Below, in pieces: positions 26,501 through 37,100 of a stretch of 64,000 nucleotides of DNA (position 1 is the stretch's first letter; every line of letters begins with the position of its first letter). Source of the DNA: Hedera helix (lineage: Eukaryota > Streptophyta > Magnoliopsida > Apiales > Araliaceae); assembly GCA_947179155.2 (NCBI GenBank), contig OX359264.1, forward strand, positions 44,696,202 to 44,760,201, given 5' to 3'. The notes below the pieces were generated by a model. It had not been told where the DNA came from. It ran no database searches and saw only the letters and a list, made by a program, of their open reading frames with translations. Position numbers and translations under genes: made by a program.

Positions 26501-28441
26501 TACTACTAGAATATTCCAAGTACTATTTTAGTACCTTACATTATATATTTTCTGAACTAGCCTGTCCTTTCACTTCCTTCCCCTCAATATATTCCATGTC
26601 CTCATGGATAAAGGTTAAAATATGGGAAGTTGTGTTGCAACAGCTCTTCATTCTCTCATGTAGCTTCGTCGATGCTGGAGTTTTTCCAATGTATGAGATG
26701 TTGGGAAACCTGATGTTGATTCCTTAAAACTGTTCTATGCTCCAGTACCCTGAGGGGCTAGTTTCTATGACCCCTTGATTGTTGATAGAAGGAAGAGTAG
26801 GTTGCAAACTAACTGTTGATCCCACATGTTTTTTTAGTTGAGAAACATGGAACACAGGATAAATTCTTGATGTATTAGGGAGGTCCAATGTATAAGCCAC
26901 AGGACCTATCTTCTCTATTATCTGAAAAGGTCCATAGAATTTAGAAGAGAGCTTGATGTTCTTTCTCATGGCTATTGTTCCCTGCCTATACGGCTAAAGT
27001 TTGAGGTATACCATTTCTCCCACTTCAAAGCTCCTTTCAATTCTGTTAGTGTCTGCAAAGTGCATCATTCTAGCTTGAGCTTTCTCCAAGCTGCCCCTGA
27101 TCATCTCAATTTGATTCTTTCTTTCTTGAATCATTTCTTCAACCTGTGTTATAGTTTTGCTTCCCCACTGAGATAAACCATAGACTATAGGTTTTATGAT
27201 TGGTGGCTCTAAACCATAGACTACTATGTAAGGTGAGGTTCCCAAAGCTGTGTGGAAGGTGGTATTAAACCACCATTCAGCTGTTTGAATCCAATTAACC
27301 CACTGTTTTGGGGCATGGCTGCTCATGCATCTCAAATACTGCTGTAGACATTAGTTTATTCTCTCTGTGCAACCATCACTTTCAGGGTGGCAGGATGTGC
27401 TCATGTGTAGCTTGGTTCCTACTAACCTAAATAAGGTTTGCCAAAATTCACTTAGGAATAAAGGGCCTCTCACACCGGTAATAGAAGAATGCAAACCGTG
27501 CAGTTTAAAAATATTCTCTAAAAAACTTTGAGCCAATGATTTTGCAGAAATGGAATGTTTTAAAGCAATAAAGTGACTGTATCTACTAAACCCGTCACTT
27601 ATCACCCAAATAATTTCAAATCCCCTAGAGTTTGGTAATTCACTGATGAAGTCCATGGAAATATCTTGCCAAATAGAATGAGGTATAGGCAGGGGTTGCA
27701 ACAAACCAGGGCTATGTATGTTTTCATGTTCAGATTTCACAAGGCATTCTGTTACCCATCTTTCTACAGATTAAATCACTGTTTGCCTACTGAAGTAACC
27801 CCCAATTTACATTTAGATCACTGAACTACCTTTTTTTTCGAACTGCTAAATTTTAAAAAAAAATTGAAAAAACCATCCAAAAAGGCTAGTAAAAATTAAC
27901 GACACATCTATGTGGCGCCACGCAAGCTGCTAATTCAACTGAATTGGCAAAATTAAATATAAAATAACAATTTTTCCATGTGACATGTCAAGATGGAAAG
28001 GTACATATTTTAATGATAAAAGTGGTAAAGAAATTGTTAAAATTAAGTATCCATTAAAATAAAAATGTTATACTTAAATATTTCAAAAAAATAAAGTATT
28101 ATTTTTTTTGAATTTATATATACTTAATTAACCTTGTTTGATATATATTATATGTGTATTGGGTTAAAAAAATCAACAATAAATAAATATTTTAGTATAT
28201 TATAAATCTATCAAATAACTTTTAATTTTGCTTGGTAAATTATACATTGATCAACTTAAGTATATTACATTAAAGTTAATAAAACAAGCTAAGATTCAAA
28301 TAAATAATACAACTTTAACAAATTAAATAAGATAAACAAGTTTTACATGTATACTCTAGAAAAAATTAAAAAAATAATAAATAAAACAAACTAAGACCAC
28401 TTGATCATCACTAACAGGAAACTCAAACCAACGTTCCCCAG

Positions 28442-28513
<72 letters not shown>

Positions 28514-31500
28514 CCAATATATATAAAGTTACAGATCTGAAAAAGGGAGAAATAGATCGGGTAACCCATTTCCTTTCTCTCTCATCTCTCCTTCACAGAT
28601 TTATTGCAGTAACAAGGTACTTATGAAAAGCCATATGCATAAAATTAAGAATTTCATCTCTTATTTTGTAAAGGATTTGATTTCATTTCTCTTTCATCTC
28701 TCTTCTTCATAGTTCCATTCTAATAGCACCCACAAAGATACTTGGAAAGAGTTTTCTAAAGTTGGTCAAGGATGAGAGAGATGAGGAAGGTTAAATTGGT
28801 TGATTCAAACAAATGGGTGAAGGAAAGATAATGAAAGGAAGAGGTGTAAAAAAGAAGACCATGAATAGTTTAAGTGAGAAAATTATTTACTGGGTTTATT
28901 AAATGAGGTTTGGTGTTGAAGTGAGATTATTTATTGGGTTTGGGTTTGGGTTTGTTTGGTAAAATGTTTGTTTAAGTCACTAAATTGGTCATGTTTAATT
29001 TTTTTATTTTGTTTTCGTTAATTAATATAATAAGTACTTATTTTTTAATTTGTTTATTCATATTTTTTGACATATTATAATTATTGTAACATATAATAAT
29101 TTACTAGTTTGGCAGCCACAGACACTTATATGGGCCCCAAGTATTATTTGGCGTGTACACGTGGACAATTGAACAAAAATAAGTTTTTTATATTCTTGCC
29201 GTTAAAAGTCAATTGATTCGGATGGAAATTATGAATTGTTTAAGAAATTGATCTCACTAACAACACTTATTGTGCACCAAATCCTTCAACGCTCTCTGAT
29301 TTTACTATTGTACGCCACTTTTACTCTCTCTATATATATATATATAGATGCCAAATTTACACTCTTCATTTAATGTATATTAGGTTTAAAACTTCAATTT
29401 AATTAATAATTGGTGTTTACAGCCATTTCAAGTACTTGTGATTTCACCATTCTCTATCTTAATCATTACAGTTCTGTGAGTTCTAAATCTGTTTTATACT
29501 TTATGTTCTTCTTGCATTGGAATTGTTTTGTTAAACCCATTTTAGGAAAACAATTACTCACATGGATGAAGGTCTTTGGAATTAATGCCCAGATTAATGG
29601 ATTTGATGCAAAGTCTTCAAACATTTGTTTGCTTGCAGAGTTGGAGAGACTAAAAATGGTGTTTTTTATTTTAAGCTAATTGTTGCACATTATATGATCT
29701 ATTTCTTGGCCTAATTTAGCAGCTACGCCAATGGGTGGTCTTAGACTTCAAATTTCAAATCTAAGGTCTTAGGTATGAGCCATGTTAAAAGCAATTTTTT
29801 TTTACTTATTCCACAAAGTGTCATGTCACAGGTGCCTTGTGGACAGTCAACGCACGTGACATCTGAGGGCTCGATATCTAAATTTTTAATTAATATAGGA
29901 CTCAATTTGCATTCACTAAAAGAAAGTGGCTCAAAATCCAAAAATTCTAGAGTTCGGTAGCCTACTGTGCATTTAACCCGTTCATATTTTTTGGCAAGGT
30001 TGTATGCCATGATGTATGTGTTTGTGGAGATAGCAATTTCATCATCTTCTTAGTCTCCTCTAAAATATGATTTGAAATACCCTTCCATAGTCCTTTTTTG
30101 ATGCAACAATTTGAATTCCTCAAACACGTCACCTTTTCCAACTTTAATGTATCTTATGGTGAAGTCTTCTACAAGCTTAGCCCATGTAATTTCTTCTTTT
30201 TCCTCTGCATATGATGTGTACCTAAGTTTATGACGTGTACCAAAACTTAGGAGAGCCCTGCAAGTGCATGGTAGCAATAGCTAACTTCCTAGCGTCTTGG
30301 ATGTGGTAAACATCAAAGTATTGTTCACAATCTTTGATCCAAAGAGAGGCATCATCATTTTCATTAAAGCTTGGAAAAACCAGTTTTAAGTGCCTTAGAT
30401 CATAGTTGTTAAAGATGCGCCTAAGGTGCAATAAGGCGAGGCGCACTTTTGGGACTCGCTTTGCCCGAGGCAAGGCACCTTTAATAAGGCACCTTTAATA
30501 AGGCACAATCGAAGCATGATGAGGCACATGAAAGGTGCAAGACACATGAGGTGCTTGCCTCTTTGAAATTTCACCCAAAATAATCTCAATTGTCCATTTT
30601 TGTAACCTATTATAATCTAAAAAGTTCATACCCCCTTTGAACTTAACAAAAAAAATAAAAAGATAAAGATTTCCTTAACAAGTTGATTATTAGGAATAAT
30701 TACCCTGAATTACTAATGTATCCATGACGGATGACAACGCTTCTTCAGTTATTTTATTTTTTGTTTGTTGGGCAGTATCTAGATGACTTCCATTTAATCA
30801 AAGTCCAAACAACACATGACCATAGTCCAAAATTTTATAAAATATGTAGTTAATAAATAATTCCGAATTATTTTCTTTAAATTATAATTTCATATCATAA
30901 ATTATATTTTTATTCAGGTTTCGATAAAATTATTATTAGTTACATTTGGTTAACTTTTCTTTTTATTGTAATTTAATTAATTATGTTATTTAGATTATAA
31001 TAAGATTAATATTATAATTGAATTATTTTTATTGAATTAACTACTTGATTAAGTGATAATATATTTGATACTGTTTAATTCATGGATACCTTTTTTATAA
31101 GTTGTCATTGTTTGGGAGCTTATATAATAAATTTTGATACAGTTAACACATTTTTTGTATTTTTTGAGTATGTGCGCCTCACTTAAATAAGGCACGCACA
31201 TCACCTCACGCCTAGGCCTCAAGGAGACCTTTGTGCCTCGATACGCCTCGTGCCTTTAATAACACTGCCTTGGATCCTCCTCATAATCATCAGTTCTCCT
31301 TCTCTTCCCATTCATTTCATTTCTTCTCCTTGTAGTAACTTCTTCATTTCTTCTTCTCTCCGCATGGAAGGGGTAACTATACACTCCTATCCACTACTCT
31401 TCCCTATCATTACCAAAAGGATTTTGGAATGGAGTTTCAGCCTCCTTAGCTTCCCTTTGAAGAGTTCCATAATTTTTCCCATGAAGGTATCCATCTTCTC

Positions 31501-34124
31501 AAATCTCTCCATAGCAAAGTCCCTAAAACTGAGGAAGTCCCAAATGATGTAGGACAAGGTGGAAGGAAGAAATAACATACCTATCTCCGCAGAGAATCGG
31601 TAAGCACAGCTCTAATCTCAAATCAATTCATTCAATAATCTATCTACAATAATGAGTTTACAACCCTATTTATAATGCTCTTAATCCAATTTGAACTCTA
31701 AAAGATAAATACAAATTATCATAAATTAAATGAAATAATTATAAATTATAAAAGTAAACTTAAACCCAACTTATAATTGAAATATAACTCCTAATTAAAA
31801 ACTACTACTATAATAAAGTTATCCTAATTAAAATAAAACTCTCATAAAATATCCTACTAAATAATTACATTAATTATCCAATATTTATTCTTAACTAACA
31901 ATACAAAATTAATAATAAATAATTTCCTTTTTCTTTCCTCATCAGTCCAGCTGTAGCATGGATTGATAATTACTTTTATAAGGACCAGCCATGATGAATT
32001 GATAATCAAGCTTAATTGGAGTGCGTTATGTAAATCTACTATAAACCTACTATAAACGAATAAGATGGGATGGGTTTATACCTCTAATAAGCATGGAATG
32101 ATGATTTGGTAATGAACAGTTCGCACTCAGAAAAACAAAGCATCAAAATTGCCATTTTTGATGGGATTTCTTATCTATTTGTAGTTGATTCCCAGTTGTT
32201 TGTATCCTTTAACTCCAGTGAACAAAGCACAAAAGATTTGTTTTTGTTTAGATGAGGTTTGGGACTGATTTTTGGGGAGATCTGATGTGCTACAATGAAT
32301 TCGCAGAAAACAGAGTACGAAAATGGAGGTTGAAAAAGAGGAAGCTCGGCCTAGGATAAGGGCTCTAATACCATCTGTTAGGCTTAACCCTAGTTAGGCC
32401 TGATTAAAACGAACCCATCAAGCAACTAATTATCTAACATTTAACAAGGTTTCTTAATTAGTAAATGAAGCTAAAACAGTGAAGAACATTTAAAAATGAT
32501 GAAAAATCACCTGAGTTGCAGTAAAATACGGAATTCAGGAATAAAATTGAAGGAAACTTGGGGAAAAATATGGCTAGGTTAAGGATGGACTAAGCCATTT
32601 ACTCGTACATAATTCTCACATATTTCCCACTTCACACACCTATCTTATTTATAGATAACTGTCATGCTCAGATTTGCCAACTTGCACCAGGGAGATATTA
32701 TCTACCCATGTGCCAGATTACAACTAGAATATTCTCCATTTTAGTCCCTTGAATTACATATTTTCTGAACTAGCCTCTGTCCTTACAAAGTCTTTGCAAT
32801 TTCATAATTAAAGCCAAACTTTCTTAATTTAGTTCAACGTATGGAAGCACTGAAATATAAAAAATTACTTTAAAGAGGAATAAATTCTACCTGTAATTGA
32901 TTTTCGATTTGTTTTTAGGGGTTCATTCAAATACAACTAATTAGCATATTATACAAATAATTTTAGTTTCTATGCTTTAACAAATATGATGAGAGAGGGG
33001 GAGCCCCCTCCTAGGTGGTTTGTGACTACTGTAATCCAAAGGCTTAGCAATGTCTAAAACCAAGTCAAACTGCTTAGGTAGAGACAAGCCACCCACGCCC
33101 CCAAAGTATTTTATTTTGTTTTGATAGATCTGGTCAATCCGAACAATTTTGACATATTATTTGCATGATTTGGAGTAAAGATGAGATTTATGGCTTTCGA
33201 CCGGTTTAACAAGTACTCAGGTCGGGTTTTAACCAGCTGGAGGTTGAAGATGACAACCTTTTCGGGAACTCTAATTTTTTTTTAATCTCACTTGGCTGCC
33301 AACTTTTTTTCCTCCCATTTGTCTCAACCCTGTCTAGTTTGCTAACAAAGCCGACGAAATTAGATTTTCCACCAAATGAGGAAATTAAGAATCAGAACAT
33401 CATCCATAATTAATCCACCTTTTCCCAGAATAAGATAAAATGAATGAAGAATCATGAGCCAGGCCTTGCTTAGAGAAGGGTAATAGGATCGAGCTCCTAG
33501 CACAGCTACTTAATGGCTATAAATATCATATAATCAATGAAATTGGGTCAGGGTCTGATATTTCATTAGTAGTCCTTGTCCAGTTGTATAGAGATACATT
33601 AGAAGAATCAAAATTTGTCGAGTAAATTATGTCATTAGCTCAGTAAACTACATTGCATATAGATTCTTTGGGTTCCTCTAAAGTATTTCTACAGTTATAT
33701 AATATGATAATTTTGGTTAACCAACAGCCGAAAATTTTACATTGCATATCAAACCCAGCACTTGTATGAGAAAAATAAAATAGATGTAAAAAGCTAAACC
33801 TTTACCCAGATCCAAAACTGTAAAAACATTTTTCTACAGGCAAGTATACGTTCCAAGAAATAAAGACGAACCTTTCTTCCTGTGACATGCCTGAGTGGAT
33901 GCAGATTGATGGAAAATTACACTCAACAAGTAACTTGTTCAGCTCAGCTGCTCTGCTCACACTTTTGACAAATATAACAACTTGATTGAAGTCCAACGCA
34001 TCAAGCAGGTCATTCAACTTCCGGTTTTTCTCCAGCTCGCTCAATTTAATATAATGCTGCCATGAGAAAGTGTAAGGTGCAATATGATTCAATGATCAAG
34101 TAAGCTTTGATAACTAATTCCCAG

Positions 34125-34194
<70 letters not shown>

Positions 34195-37100
34195 GTACAA
34201 GACCGTGTAGAGTCAACTTGGCTTCGTCATCTACATAAATTTCCATAGGCTGTAAGGAAGAAATGTCACAGTAAAGCATATTAGGAGCCTTGCTGAAGCT
34301 AATTGAATCCAGTATGAAATGAGACGGATGAACATCCCAGCATTCAAGAATCTGATCCATCAATGACTCTTTCCAGATACTTTTTAATTCACAGCAATCC
34401 TTTTCACATTCACTCAACAAGACCTTAATAGACATGCCATAATCCCCCCCCCCCCCCCTCTCCCCAACCCAGAAAAAAACATCATCAACCGCGACCAGAT
34501 ATCCCCAGAGAAACCAAAAGGAAAATATAAAGCCTAAAGCTATGACCTGAAATAAAAACAAGCTAGCTGTAGCATGTGAGATAATAATCCGACCCAACTG
34601 CTAGGCCTTCAAGGATCCTATTAACTCTTCTTGCAGGCTACCCTTCCCACAAATTAAGCAGGACTCTCCTTATGAGATTTGAAATTTAAGCATAATCTAC
34701 ATACGACTGTCAAATATATAGTGCTGCAATCAATGCTTCGTGACTGTATCTTAACTATCGCCTGCAGAAAGTTGGTATTATGAAAGACGGTAGTGACTTC
34801 AAAATTCAAGAAAAGTTGGCCACGGGAAATTACATCTTGCATAAATTTTTTGCAAACAGGACGGATTTCCTTGCTCAGCGTTGCGGAGAACATCATGACT
34901 TGTTTATCATGAGGAGTCATCTTAAAAATTTCCTGGACGTCTCTCCTCATGTCTGTAAATCATAAAGATAGAAAAAGACAAGAAAAATGATATGCTAAAT
35001 TGTTGGCAAGTATGAGCACTGGAAACTTTAAAAAGTTGAAGATTACATAAAAAAAAAAAAGTGTATACCAAGTGACTCAAGCATCTTATCACATTCATCA
35101 AGAATAAAATGCCTCACATTCCTCAACGCAAGTTCCTTGTCTCTTGCAAGTGCAAGTATCCGTCCAGGTGTTCCAACGACAATATGAGGGCATTCATTCT
35201 TCAGAAGATCCTTGTGAATTTTAATATTAACACCACCATAGAAAACAGCAACCTTGATATCAGGCAAGTATGTGCTGAACCTCTCCACCTCATGACAGAT
35301 CTGCAGAAGAGATGGTGAAATACCATCCATAGAAAAGGGACTCAATAAATAAGTCAAATAATGATTGTTCAATTAGGGGACCACACCCTAAAAGAAAAAA
35401 TAATCAAATTAAAAATTATTGTAATGCATGCCTGATAAGCTAATTCCCTTGTATGACATAAAACAAGGGCAGCAACTTGACCAGCAACTGGCTCAATTTG
35501 CTGCAGTGTTGATAAAACAAAAACAGCAGTTTTTCCCATTCCAGATTTTGCTTGGCAAATAACATCCATTCCCAAGATAGCTTGAGGGATACACTCATGT
35601 TGCACTGATGAAGAACCAAATAAATTGGAGCCAAGGTTTCAGTGAAAAAAGGTTTACCAAAGTCCAAACCATTTTACTTCTCCAAATCATGGGGGTTTAA
35701 TAGTGATTTACCTGGAGAAAAAAAATTAAAACCAATATTTCTTAGAGGAACCAATCTGATGAGTTAATTGTTAAACAAAAATTAGAAGAGGAAAAAAATA
35801 ATAATATGTAGATATACACAGAGATATGCATACATGGGAAAAAACAAAAAACGCCTAACCCCAGCAATAACAACAAGCTCAACAACAGGAAACAATTCAA
35901 ACAAAAAAAAATTATGATTATTGAACATCAAATCAAAGTGCAAAGGCTTGCAATGTTATCAGTTAAAACTTCTCACCAAGACAGAAATGAGGGTGGCATT
36001 AGAAGAGTAGCACTAAAGTAGAACAAAAGATATGAAAAGTTATATGAACTTTAAGAAGCTTATTACTTCTTACAGAGCATAAACTGGACAACATAACAGA
36101 GAGGAATAGCGTATGGCCATATTGAGTGAAAATATATCTAATCAGACACAAATGGAAAATTGAATTCACAAAATATGCAGCTCTTGCACAATCTTCAGAA
36201 AGCATCAAACAATCAAAAACAATAGAAATCAAGGATTAAGTTTTCTAATAAGCAAGAGATTTGTAGTGACGTTCTGGTTGAACAAATGAAGACATGATTA
36301 CAACAAAAAAACTCTTATGAGATGATCTAGAATCAGCCACGATATTAAATTTGAGCAAATGAATTAAACGTAAATAATATCCCATGAATGTAAAATACAA
36401 CAATAGGGATAAAAGTAAAATCTAACGTTCAAAATCAAAGACATGTACAAATAAGTCAAGAGGTAGTTAAGAAAGCACAATAGTACTAAAAGGTTGATCT
36501 GTAGTTAAGAAAACAGAAAAGTACAACAAGGTTGATCTATCCGTGTCCGGAAACGTTGCTACACAGAAACCACAAGGTGCAAGATCAGTGGATTTATTAT
36601 GAATGAATATACTGAGCAGGTCTAACAACAAAAAATATAACTAAAACCAAGGAAAAAGATCCGTCAAGATTACACACCTGAAACAGTGTGCTTAACAGTA
36701 ACTTTAACATTATATACGACCCACAAGAAATCATTCGCTTAAAGAAAACTAGCATTCTTTGCAACTACTTTTGAAATCACTATCAATCATCAAATTGAAT
36801 AACTATGAACCAGTTATCTTGCCTTCAGAAGGGTGCTCAAACCCAGAGTCCACAATAGCTCGCAGAAGTTCAGGCTTCAAAAGGAAATCTCTAAATCCAG
36901 AACTGTGAATTCCTACATATCCCCTACATTCAAGAATGAGAGAGAAGGCATCAGATTTGCGGTATGCAAACAAATAGGCTTTCTCAATTGCAATAGAACC
37001 ACAGATACAAATTAGAGTTGAATACAAATACAGGAACAAATATCAGTGCAATAATTATATGTGCGAAAACACATAATCAGCCTGCCTAGAGGACTAATAA

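Larger units (their letters stand above)
26167..32787 (-). mobile_element. Decayed Ty3/gypsy element inside helicase intron 7
   Basis: LTRs at 26167-26572 (3') and 32376-32787 (5') share the GCTTAACCCTAGTTAGGCCT start region and a CTGAACTAGCCT...end, with visible divergence. A primer-binding site (minus TGGTATTAGAGCCC, 32361-32373) abuts the 5' LTR and a purine-rich tract (GAGGGGAAGGAAG, minus) abuts the 3' LTR. Gag lies at 30050-31580 and the integrase end at 26724-27775. RT and RNase H are absent; unrelated sequence sits at 27776-29740. Flanking 5-mers are GAATC and AAGTC, only a partial match, consistent with an old insertion. Confidence 0.88.
23134..33871 (-). other. Intron 7 of the helicase gene (10.7 kb, transposon-filled)
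   Basis: Begins GTTCGT at 33871 and ends TTTCTTAG at 23134. It contains a plastid-like stretch (about 23600-24135), an inverted-repeat cluster (24258-25700), a decayed gypsy element (26167-32787) and unassigned AT-rich sequence (32788-33871). All recognisable retroelement genes in it lie on the same strand as the host gene. Confidence 0.93.

Noticed and set aside
26167..32787. Clean target duplication for the intronic gypsy element
   Set aside because: The flanks GAATC and AAGTC agree only partly, so I do not claim one.
34046..34597. 183-codon minus ORF running through exon 6
   Set aside because: Only codons at 34249-34193 are real. The rest is intron 5 and the (TA)n tract read as alternating Tyr-Ile.
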